47,513 nt of DNA from QALR01 sp045124015 (GTDB lineage: Bacteria; Bacillota; Clostridia; Oscillospirales; CAG-272): NCBI GenBank assembly GCA_045124015.1, contig JBGVLA010000125.1:1-47513 (forward strand), written 5' to 3'. Below the pieces are notes generated by a model. The model did not search any database and had not been told where the DNA came from. It was given only the letters and a program-made list of their open reading frames with translations. Below are positions 7,952-14,772 of this stretch, piece after piece. The position numbers and the translations under genes were made by a program. How positions within the stretch are numbered: position 1 is the first letter of the stretch; every line of letters starts with the position of its first letter.

Positions 7952-8737
7952 ATGTCTATTGCTAAAATCGTAACCTTTAACTCTCGCAACGTTTGGATGT
8001 GGAGTAAAGAGGGCATCAATTGCTTCATTTTCCGCGCAGGGCTTATTTATGAAAAAGTCAATAAGGAGAAGCCCGATGTGATCGCTTTTCAGGAGCTTTT
8101 GCAGAAGAATCTTGATCTGCTCAAAAAGCTTTTCCCCGAATATGAATTTTACGGTCAGTTCCGCAACGAGGATTATACGGGTGAAGGTCTTTATACGGCG
8201 GTTCGCAAGGATGCTTGGGACGTAATCGGCTACGAAACCTTCTGGATCAGCCCCACACCTTATGTTTCGGGTTCTCGTTTTGAGGATCAGAGCGAATGTC
8301 CGAGAATTTGTGTGGTAACACAGATCCGCCACAAGGAAACGGGCAAGATGCTTCGTCTTTACAATATCCACCTTGATCATATCTCCGATTCGGCGCGTAT
8401 CGAGGGTATCAAATGTGTCATGGCGAAGGTAAAGGAATTTAACGCAAAGCTTCCGCTTCCGTCTATGATCATGGGCGACTATAACGCGCTCCCCGACAGC
8501 GAGACCATTCGCTTCTGCAATGCACATAAGGATCCCGTTATCAAGGATACGACAGAAGCGCTTACCATTACGTATCATGGCTACGGAACGGATTCCCAGA
8601 AGATCGACTATATCTACGTTACCGAGGATATGGTGGATGCCGTCCTTGAAACGAAGATCTGGGATACCAAATATAACGGCATTTATCTTTCTGATCATTA
8701 TCCCGTTTGCGCGGACGTGGAACTTGACAAGCTTTGA
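7952..8737 (+). CDS. Endonuclease/exonuclease/phosphatase (EEP) family protein, copy 1
   Basis: This metal-dependent phosphodiesterase-fold enzyme has 261 residues and belongs to the exonuclease III / DNase I-like superfamily. Expected residues are visible in order: Asn in VTFNSRN, the metal-binding Glu in AFQEL (about residue 48), NIHLDHIS (about 142-149), GDYNA (about 172-176), IDYIYV (about 217-222) and the terminal SDHYPV. No signal peptide is seen, so it should be cytoplasmic. The substrate cannot be deduced; members act on DNA, phosphoinositides, sphingomyelin or small phosphoesters. The gene is followed 18 bp later by a clear paralogue. AGGAGG supports the ATG at 7952. Confidence 0.9.
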   Translation: MSIAKIVTFNSRNVWMWSKEGINCFIFRAGLIYEKVNKEKPDVIAFQELLQKNLDLLKKLFPEYEFYGQFRNEDYTGEGLYTAVRKDAWDVIGYETFWISPTPYVSGSRFEDQSECPRICVVTQIRHKETGKMLRLYNIHLDHISDSARIEGIKCVMAKVKEFNAKLPLPSMIMGDYNALPDSETIRFCNAHKDPVIKDTTEALTITYHGYGTDSQKIDYIYVTEDMVDAVLETKIWDTKYNGIYLSDHYPVCADVELDKL

Positions 8738-8755
8738 TGCTATGGAGAATTTGAG

Positions 8756-9535
8756 ATGGCAAACATGAAAATCGTCAGCTTCAATTTGCGTTGCGTATGG
8801 CAGGGGGACGGTATCAATGCCTTTGTCTTTCGCGCGGGCATGATCTATGATAAGATCATGAGAGAAATGCCCGAGGTACTTGCATTTCAGGAGGCATCGG
8901 CAAAGCATATTGAGCTTTTGAAAAGAATGCTCCCCGAATATACCTTTTGTGGGCAGCTCCGCAGCAAAAACTACACGGGAGAGGGGCTTTACACTGCCGT
9001 TCGCAAGGATGCAATCGACATGATCGCTTATGAAACGTTTTGGATCAGTCCTACGCCTTACGTTGCAGGCTCGCGCTTTGAAAATCAGAGCGATTGCCCG
9101 AGAATTTGCGTTGTAAGTCAGATTCGACATAAGGAAACGGGGAAAATGCTCCGATTTTATAATATCCACCTCGATCATATCTCCGATTTGGCACGTATCG
9201 AGGGCATCAAATGCGTTTTTGAAAAAATGGAGGAATGGAATAAAAAGCTTCCGCTTCCCTCCGTTGTTCTCGGCGATTACAATGCACATCCCGACAGCGA
9301 AACGATTCGCTTCTGTAACGAGTACGAAACACCGCGTATGTTCGATGCGACGAAAGAGGTTCCCGTAACCTTCCATGATTTCGGTAAGCAAGGAATCAAG
9401 ATCGATTATATCTACGTTACCGAGGAGTTAAAAAGAGCATTCACGGCATCTGGTATATGGGATACAGAAATAGAAGGAATCTATCTTTCCGATCATTATC
9501 CTGTTTGGTCGGAGTTTGAAATAGATAAATTATAA
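8756..9535 (+). CDS. Endonuclease/exonuclease/phosphatase (EEP) family protein, copy 2
   Basis: The 259-residue tandem paralogue of the preceding gene is collinear over its whole length and shares long identical blocks such as ETFWISPTPYV and NIHLDHIS. Catalytic elements are all kept: AFQEA, GDYNAHPDSETIRFC, IDYIYVTEE and SDHYPV. Copy 1 differs mainly in its first 40 residues and the late 'ITYHGYGTDSQK' stretch, so substrate specificity may have diverged. It lies 18 bp after copy 1 and 30 bp before the ADP-ribosylglycohydrolase gene, suggesting one operon. A modest GGAG precedes the ATG. Cytoplasmic; substrate unknown. Confidence 0.9.
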   Translation: MANMKIVSFNLRCVWQGDGINAFVFRAGMIYDKIMREMPEVLAFQEASAKHIELLKRMLPEYTFCGQLRSKNYTGEGLYTAVRKDAIDMIAYETFWISPTPYVAGSRFENQSDCPRICVVSQIRHKETGKMLRFYNIHLDHISDLARIEGIKCVFEKMEEWNKKLPLPSVVLGDYNAHPDSETIRFCNEYETPRMFDATKEVPVTFHDFGKQGIKIDYIYVTEELKRAFTASGIWDTEIEGIYLSDHYPVWSEFEIDKL

Positions 9536-9565
9536 TGGAAACAAAACCCTTAGGAGGAACAAAAA

Positions 9566-11011
9566 ATGGTGAATGAAAATCAAAACGGCGTGATGACCGA
9601 CATCTGCACCTATGACAAGGTCGTACTTCCCATGCCCGAAAAACAGCACGAATGGGAAGTGTATTCCAAGCAACTGAAGATCGAATATAAGCAGTGCATC
9701 GAAGAAGGCTTGGATATCGAAGAATACAAGGATGTCATCATGGCGGTTGCAGGTATGCCTAATGGCAACGACAAGGAAGCAATGGCAAACGTGATCTATC
9801 ACATCGTTTCCAACGCAAAAACAAAAGAGGATTACGCTTATGTTGAGCCCTCTGACCTTGAAGGTATCAAGGCGCAGAGACGTCCGCATACCTACGCGAA
9901 GAAGGACATTCCCACAGGGGATGCGCTCGCTGAAAAGATCGCAGGCGCTTGGTACGGCAGAATCTGCGGTTGCTTGCTTGGTAAACCCGTTGAGGGCTGC
10001 CGTGTGCATGAGCTCGTTCCGTTTTTGAAGGACACGGGAAATTATCCGATGACACGCTACATCATGCAGAGCGACATTACGGAAGAGATCGACAGCAAAT
10101 ATAAGTTTGACTTTATCGGTGCAAAGGGCAGAAAGACCTATCCCGACGTCATCAAATTTGCGCCTATCGACGACGATACCAACTACGTCGTTTTGGCTCA
10201 GCTTCTCATTAAGAAATTCGGCAGAGATTTTACGCCCCATAATATGGCGGAAATGTGGATCCGTTCGCAGTCGAAGAACGCATACTGCACAGCAGAGCGT
10301 GTTGCTTTCCGTAACTTTATCAACGGTTACCGTCCTCCCTATTCTGCGGTTTATAAGAATCCTTACAGAGAATGGATCGGCGCACAGATCAGAGGCGACT
10401 ATTTTGGTTACATCAATCCCGGTAATCCCGAGCTTGCAGCGGAAATGGCGTGGAGAGACGCATCCATTTCTCATGTGAAGAATGGTATTTACGGCGAAAT
10501 GTGGGTTGCGGCGATGCTTGCCATTGCGGCTGTTACCGACGATATCCTCGATATCATTCGCGGCGGTCTTGCAGAGATCCCCGCGACCTCCAGACTTTAC
10601 GAGGCAGTAAATAAGGTGCTCGAGCGCTACGAAAACGGCGTTTCCAAGGAAGACGCATTTGCGTATATCCACGAGCTTTATGATGATAAGGACGAGCATG
10701 ACTGGTGCCATACCATTTCCAACGCGCTCGTTGTCGTAACCTCTCTCCTTTACGGCGAGGGCGATTACAGCAAGTCCATTTGCATGGCTGTCGATACAGG
10801 CTTTGATACCGACTGCAACGGTGCAACTGTCGGTTCCATTGTCGGCATGAGAAACGGTAAGAGCGGTATCGACGAATACTGGATCGCTCCTACACGCGGC
10901 ATTCTCGATACCAACGTATTCGGCGCTTCCAAGGCTCCCATCGATAAGATGATCGCCAAGACGCTCGAACAGATGCCCGGCTACGATTACAAGATGGATG
11001 TAAAAGATTGA
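9566..11011 (+). CDS. ADP-ribosylglycohydrolase family protein
   Basis: The 481-residue protein has an N-terminal region of about 120 residues with no recognised motif, then the ADP-ribosylglycohydrolase (DraG-like) domain. The domain starts with KIAGAWYGRICGCLLGKPVE (about residues 126-145). Metal-binding motifs are IDDDTNYV (about 202-209) and, near the end, DTGFDTDCNGATVGSIVG (about 410-427). Family members remove ADP-ribose from proteins or cleave related N-glycosides. In many genomes such genes lie near PfkB kinases and nucleoside hydrolases, and a ribokinase-like gene lies 1.2 kb downstream here. TAGGAGGAAC upstream supports the ATG. It is the last gene of the EEP operon and is followed by a strong terminator. 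Confidence 0.92.
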   Translation: MVNENQNGVMTDICTYDKVVLPMPEKQHEWEVYSKQLKIEYKQCIEEGLDIEEYKDVIMAVAGMPNGNDKEAMANVIYHIVSNAKTKEDYAYVEPSDLEGIKAQRRPHTYAKKDIPTGDALAEKIAGAWYGRICGCLLGKPVEGCRVHELVPFLKDTGNYPMTRYIMQSDITEEIDSKYKFDFIGAKGRKTYPDVIKFAPIDDDTNYVVLAQLLIKKFGRDFTPHNMAEMWIRSQSKNAYCTAERVAFRNFINGYRPPYSAVYKNPYREWIGAQIRGDYFGYINPGNPELAAEMAWRDASISHVKNGIYGEMWVAAMLAIAAVTDDILDIIRGGLAEIPATSRLYEAVNKVLERYENGVSKEDAFAYIHELYDDKDEHDWCHTISNALVVVTSLLYGEGDYSKSICMAVDTGFDTDCNGATVGSIVGMRNGKSGIDEYWIAPTRGILDTNVFGASKAPIDKMIAKTLEQMPGYDYKMDVKD

Positions 11012-11025
11012 TCCTTATATTTTCC

Positions 11026-11054
11026 AAAACCCTTGCTTCTTGCAAGGGTTTTGC
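11026..11054 (+). terminator. Rho-independent terminator
   Basis: AAAACCCTTGC (11026-11036) pairs perfectly with GCAAGGGTTTT (11042-11052) around a 5-nt loop. It lies 15 bp after the ADP-ribosylglycohydrolase stop and can act on both strands. Confidence 0.88.
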
Positions 11055-11066
11055 GCTTGGATGGCG

Positions 11067-11095
11067 TTGACTTTTTTCGCTTTTCATGTTAAGAT
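11067..11095 (+). promoter_or_regulatory. Predicted promoter
   Basis: TTGACT (11067-11072), 17 bp, TAAGAT (11090-11095); an AAAGGAG ribosome-binding site follows at about 11111-11117, before the ATG at 11126. The -10 box is imperfect. Confidence 0.5.
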
Positions 11096-11125
11096 GATAA
11101 TATCAACAGGAAAGGAGCTTTCACT

Positions 11126-12133
11126 ATGAATAAGGCTTTGAAAATTTTTCTTACGGTCGTCGGCGTTTTGGTCGGCATCGTTCTTTTGCTTTTGCTTGGC
11201 GTGAAGGCTGGAGAGAAGCTCCGTTATCTTCGCTTTTATCAAAACGCAGAAAAGGAATTCAAAATGCCCGGTATATCGGATAACCTCGTGCAACAGGGCA
11301 TGGAATACGTAGAGGAGGAAAAGGTATTTCTCATCTGCGGTTATATGTCCGATGATACCGCTTCCCGTGTTTACGTCGTTTCCGAAGCAGGCGAGGTGAA
11401 AAGCATCACACAGCTTAAAAATGAGGACGGCAGTGATTATACGGGGCATACGGGCGGTATCGAATATTACGGCAACTGCGTGTATATCACGGAGGGAACG
11501 GGTGAAAAGGGCTATGACGGCGGACTTGACGTTTTTCCGCTTGATAAGATCTTGAGCGGGGAAGAGAGCGTTCGTAAGATCGGCAGAGTCAAGACCTATA
11601 ACAATCCCGCGTACTGTCATATCTACAAGGGGCATATGTTCGTCGGTGAATTTTACCGCGAGATCGATTATGAAACGCTCGATTCTCACAGAATGAAGAC
11701 CCCTGCGGGCGATGAAAATACAGCGCTGATCACCATTTTCAAGCTTGATGACAGCGAATTGCATATCAGCGGTGCGCCGATCGCAGGCATCACAACGACA
11801 GGTGCGGTGCAGGGTATGTATACGCTCGGCGACAAGCAGATCGTGCTTTCTACCTCTTGGGGACTGACGACCTCGCATCTTTATTTTTACGATATGGAGA
11901 AGATCACCTGCTTTGATGAGCCGCGCACGATAGATGGCAATACGTTCCCCGTTTATCATTTGGATAGCGAAAGTCTTGTAAGGGATCTGGAAGCACCTCC
12001 GATGGCAGAGGAGATTGTTTATAAGGACGGCAAGATCTTTGTTCTTTGTGAATCGGCATCCAATAAATACATATATGGCAAATTTATGAGCGGTAATTAT
12101 CTTTACAGCTATGAGTATGAACTCTCCAAATAA
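11126..12133 (+). CDS. Membrane-anchored protein of unknown function, possible beta-propeller
   Basis: No family is recognised. The 335-residue protein has a single N-terminal hydrophobic helix (about residues 5-26) acting as an uncleaved signal-anchor, so most of the protein is predicted outside the cell. The external part is rich in short beta-strands alternating with Gly/Asp turns, for example VFLICGYMS, SRVYVVSEAGEV, NCVYITEGTG and VLCESASNKYIYG. That pattern is compatible with a small beta-propeller or phytase-like fold, but this is only an impression. It has its own promoter, follows a terminator, and is followed by another promoter, so it appears to be transcribed alone. Confidence 0.75.
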   Translation: MNKALKIFLTVVGVLVGIVLLLLLGVKAGEKLRYLRFYQNAEKEFKMPGISDNLVQQGMEYVEEEKVFLICGYMSDDTASRVYVVSEAGEVKSITQLKNEDGSDYTGHTGGIEYYGNCVYITEGTGEKGYDGGLDVFPLDKILSGEESVRKIGRVKTYNNPAYCHIYKGHMFVGEFYREIDYETLDSHRMKTPAGDENTALITIFKLDDSELHISGAPIAGITTTGAVQGMYTLGDKQIVLSTSWGLTTSHLYFYDMEKITCFDEPRTIDGNTFPVYHLDSESLVRDLEAPPMAEEIVYKDGKIFVLCESASNKYIYGKFMSGNYLYSYEYELSK

Positions 12134-12136
12134 ATC

Positions 12137-12165
12137 TTGACTATTTTGGCACAAAATGCTATACT
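12137..12165 (+). promoter_or_regulatory. Predicted sigma-A promoter of the ribokinase-like gene
   Basis: TTGACT (12137-12142), a 17-bp spacer and TATACT (12160-12165), followed by AAAGGAAG before the ATG at 12204. The match is strong for both boxes and spacing. Confidence 0.75.
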
Positions 12166-12203
12166 CATATTATAATATGAAAGACAGAAAGGAAGCATAA
12201 ACT

Positions 12204-13100
12204 ATGAAAATTTTTGTTGTTGGCAGCTTGAATATGGACCTCGTTATCAAGGCTCCGTATATGCCCGAAAACGGCGTTACCATGCACGGCGAGGGCTTTA
12301 TGACCAATCCCGGCGGAAAGGGCGCAAACCAGGCGGCAGCGATCGGCAAGCTCGGCGGTGAGGTCTATATGGTCGGTTGCGTTGGTGAAGCGTTTGGCGA
12401 TGAACTCAAAACTACACTTTGCAAATATGGCGTACATACCAGATACGTAGAAAAGCTTGGCGGCGTTTCCAGCGGTATTGCCGTTATCGTGGTCGTGGAC
12501 GGTGATAACCGTATCATTCTCGACGCGGGCGCAAACGGAAAGGTCGATGAGGCGCTCATTGACAAGGCGCTCGCAAGCGCAGAGCGCGGAGATTATCTCG
12601 TAACACAGCTTGAGATCGAACAGGATATGGTGGAATATGCGTTGAAGCGTGCAAAGGAAAAGGGCATGACGACCATTCTCAATCCTGCTCCCGCGGCGAA
12701 GGTTTCCGAAGGTATTCTTGCAAACAGCGATTTCTTCATCCCCAACCAATCCGAAGCGGAATTTTATACGGGTATTTACCCCAAGGATGAGGAAACGGCA
12801 CAGGCTTGCGCTAAAGCACTTGCGGCGCAGGGCGTGAAAAACGTCGTTATCACCATGGGTGGAGAGGGCTCCGCTTGCGTTTGCGACGGTAACTACGAAA
12901 AGGTTGACTGTTTCCCTGCAAAGGCGATCGATACTACGGCGGCAGGCGATACCTACGTTGGCGCACTCGTTACCAAGCTCGCAGAGGGCGCTTCTATGAG
13001 AGAAGCGATGACCTTTGCAAGCAAGGCTTCTTCCGTCACCGTTACCAGACGCGGCGCACAGCAGTCGATCCCTTACAGAAACGAAGTCGATACACTTTGA
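12204..13100 (+). CDS. rbsK: Ribokinase-like PfkB-family sugar kinase
   Basis: The 298-residue PfkB-fold kinase phosphorylates a sugar hydroxyl with ATP; ribose to ribose-5-phosphate is the most likely reaction. It starts with the ribokinase-like VVGSLNMDLVIKA. PfkB signature 1 is NPGGKGANQA (about residues 35-44). Signature 2, with the catalytic base, is DTTAAGDTYVGA (about 243-254; Asp in AAGD). NPAPA at about 157-161 is also typical of RbsK. Length equals that of the family. The gene is cytoplasmic and monocistronic by its flanking promoter and hairpin. The nearby ADP-ribosylglycohydrolase could supply free ribose, and the MFS gene downstream could import a substrate; both links are inference. 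Confidence 0.88.
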   Translation: MKIFVVGSLNMDLVIKAPYMPENGVTMHGEGFMTNPGGKGANQAAAIGKLGGEVYMVGCVGEAFGDELKTTLCKYGVHTRYVEKLGGVSSGIAVIVVVDGDNRIILDAGANGKVDEALIDKALASAERGDYLVTQLEIEQDMVEYALKRAKEKGMTTILNPAPAAKVSEGILANSDFFIPNQSEAEFYTGIYPKDEETAQACAKALAAQGVKNVVITMGGEGSACVCDGNYEKVDCFPAKAIDTTAAGDTYVGALVTKLAEGASMREAMTFASKASSVTVTRRGAQQSIPYRNEVDTL

Positions 13101-13109
13101 TATGAACGA

Positions 13110-13136
13110 GCATCCCGATTTTATCGGGGTGCTTTC
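13110..13136 (+). terminator. Probable weak terminator
   Basis: GCATCCCGAT (13110-13119) pairs with ATCGGGGTGC (13123-13132), with one G-T pair, around a 3-nt loop. The following T-run is short (TTTCC), so termination may be partial and the MFS gene may receive read-through. Confidence 0.6.
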
Positions 13137-13162
13137 CATGTGTTGAATTTTTTGAGGATATT

Positions 13163-14341
13163 ATGGCAACTTTACTCATTATTGTGATTTATGCGGCGTT
13201 TATCGGGCTTGGTATACCCGATTCGCTTTTCGGTCCTGCGTGGCCCGTGATGCACGAGGACTTCGGCTTGGACGTTTCGCTGATGGGCTATATCACACCC
13301 GTTTGCACGTTTTTTACCATCATTTCGAGTCTTTTGAGCGCAAAGCTCATCAATCGCTTCGGTACGGCAAAGGTAACGGCGGTCAGCACTGCCATGACGG
13401 CGCTGGCGCTTCTCGGTTATTCGCTTTCTCCGAACATCGTGTTCGTCATTTTGTGTTCGATTCCGCTCGGACTTGGCGGCGGCGCTATCGATTCGGGTCT
13501 GAATAACTACGTTGCACTGCATTATAATACCGCCACCATGAGCTTTTTGCATTGCTTTTACGGTATCGGCGTTTCGCTGAGTCCGTATTTGATGTCAATC
13601 GCCCTTGACCGCTCAGGTGATTGGCGCGGCGGATACCGTTTAGCGTTTTTCGTTCAGCTTGGTATCTCGCTTCTCGTGATCTTCACGATACCGATTTGGA
13701 AAAAAGCGCATCCGCCCATTGTCATTGAGGGGAGCGCTTCTGCGAAAACCATGAAGCTTCGTGAGGTCATCCGTGTGCCGGGGGTTTTGAAGGCGAGCGC
13801 GATTTTCGTTGCTTCCTGCGCCATCGAATATGTTTGCGGTGCCTGGGGCAGTACGTTCCTCGTCGAATCCAAGGGCGTAACGCCTGCCGATGCGGCGCAG
13901 ATCATCGTGTTTTATTACGTCGGTATGGCGCTTGGCAGATTTCTTTCGGGCGTGCTTGCAGGTAGACTTGCTTGCTGGCGCATCATCGAGCTTGGCGAGG
14001 CTGTCGTCGCCGTGGCGGTCGTTCTCCTGCTGTTACCGCTTCCGACCGTGGTTTCGGGCATCGCGCTCTTTATGATCGGACTTGGAAACGGTCCCGTTTT
14101 CCCGAATCTTGTGCATCTCACGCCCCGCAATTTCGGACTTGAAATCTCGGGCGCGGCAATGGGCGTACAAATGGCGGCGGCATATACGGGCATTATGTTG
14201 ATGCCGATGATCTTCGGCGCGCTCGTCGGTGTCTTTTCCACAGATGTTTTCGCTGTTTTTCTTGCCATCGTCTTTGTCGTTATGGTACTTTTCACAGCGC
14301 TGATGGTGCGTTTTGCGAAAAAAGGAAATAAATATGAGTGA
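13163..14341 (+). CDS. MFS transporter
   Basis: This is a major-facilitator permease of 392 residues with about 12 hydrophobic helices. Features typical of the sugar-oriented FucP-like end of the family are the N-terminal GLGIPDSLFGPAWPVM, a TM4-5 region with LGLGGGAIDSGLNNYVA, and FLHCFYGIGVSLSPYLMS. Helices 6 and 7 are separated by a hydrophilic loop at about residues 178-200. Substrate is unknown. A GAGG lies 5-10 bp before the ATG at 13163. It directly follows the ribokinase-like gene (62 bp, weak hairpin between), so sugar or nucleoside import for that kinase is a reasonable guess. A very strong terminator follows. Confidence 0.88.
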   Translation: MATLLIIVIYAAFIGLGIPDSLFGPAWPVMHEDFGLDVSLMGYITPVCTFFTIISSLLSAKLINRFGTAKVTAVSTAMTALALLGYSLSPNIVFVILCSIPLGLGGGAIDSGLNNYVALHYNTATMSFLHCFYGIGVSLSPYLMSIALDRSGDWRGGYRLAFFVQLGISLLVIFTIPIWKKAHPPIVIEGSASAKTMKLREVIRVPGVLKASAIFVASCAIEYVCGAWGSTFLVESKGVTPADAAQIIVFYYVGMALGRFLSGVLAGRLACWRIIELGEAVVAVAVVLLLLPLPTVVSGIALFMIGLGNGPVFPNLVHLTPRNFGLEISGAAMGVQMAAAYTGIMLMPMIFGALVGVFSTDVFAVFLAIVFVVMVLFTALMVRFAKKGNKYE

Positions 14342-14346
14342 TTTTG

Positions 14347-14382
14347 AAAATGCTCGGCAAATTTGCCGAGCATTTTTCTTTT
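14347..14382 (+). terminator. Rho-independent terminator
   Basis: AAAATGCTCGGCAAA (14347-14361) is perfectly complementary to the adjoining TTTGCCGAGCATTTT (14362-14376), followed by a T-rich tail. It isolates the copper operon from the MFS gene. Confidence 0.92.
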
Positions 14383-14388
14383 TTGGTC

Positions 14389-14418
14389 TTGACAAAATAC
14401 CCCCTGTGGGTATATAAT
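14389..14418 (+). promoter_or_regulatory. Promoter of the csoR-copA operon
   Basis: Perfect TTGACA (14389-14394) and TATAAT (14413-14418) boxes have an 18-bp spacer. A CsoR-type palindrome fills the spacer, so repressor binding would block RNA polymerase directly. Confidence 0.88.
14397..14413 (+). promoter_or_regulatory. CsoR-type operator 1
   Basis: The sequence ATACCCCCTGTGGGTAT matches the known CsoR operator pattern (TACC, GC-rich centre, GGTA). It sits between the -35 and -10 boxes of the operon that encodes CsoR itself. Confidence 0.88.
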
Positions 14419-14430
14419 ATAAACAAAGAA

Positions 14431-14447
14431 ATACCCCTTGGGGGTAT
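14431..14447 (+). promoter_or_regulatory. CsoR-type operator 2
   Basis: ATACCCCTTGGGGGTAT is a second palindrome exactly 34 bp (about three helical turns) downstream of operator 1, just before the csoR ribosome-binding site. Cooperative binding of two CsoR tetramers on one DNA face is plausible. Confidence 0.85.
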
Positions 14448-14460
14448 CTGTGAGGTGCAT

Positions 14461-14763
14461 ATGGAAAAGCTATGTGAATGTTGCGGTAAGACGAAAGAAC
14501 GCGACGAAAAGGAATATCAAAGCCTGCTCAATCGCCTGAGCCGTATTGAAGGGCAGGTGCGCGGTATCCGCGGCATGGTGGAAAACAGCGCGTATTGTAC
14601 GGATATTCTGATGCAGGTGAGCGCGGTCAGCGCGGCGCTCAACGCCTTTAATAAAGAGCTTTTGGCAAATCATATCCGCACCTGTGTTGCCAAGGATATC
14701 CGCGATGGCAAGGATGAAACCGTGGATGAGCTTGTCGCAACGCTGCAAAAGCTGATGAAATGA
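14461..14763 (+). CDS. csoR: Copper-sensing transcriptional repressor CsoR
   Basis: This 100-residue all-helical metalloregulator of the CsoR/RcnR family binds Cu(I) and then releases DNA. The ligand set Cys46 (YCTDIL), His71 and Cys75 (NHIRTC) has the spacing of authentic CsoR. The family motif NRLSRIEGQVRGI lies at residues 24-36. The N-terminus carries an extra CECC cluster (residues 5-8) not needed for the known site; it might bind metal or come from the family's variable arm. The ATG at 14461 is chosen over upstream in-frame starts because it has GAGGTG 5 bp before it and lies after the operators. It controls itself and copA, which starts 9 bp after its stop. Confidence 0.95.
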   Translation: MEKLCECCGKTKERDEKEYQSLLNRLSRIEGQVRGIRGMVENSAYCTDILMQVSAVSAALNAFNKELLANHIRTCVAKDIRDGKDETVDELVATLQKLMK

Positions 14764-14772
14764 GGTGAATCG

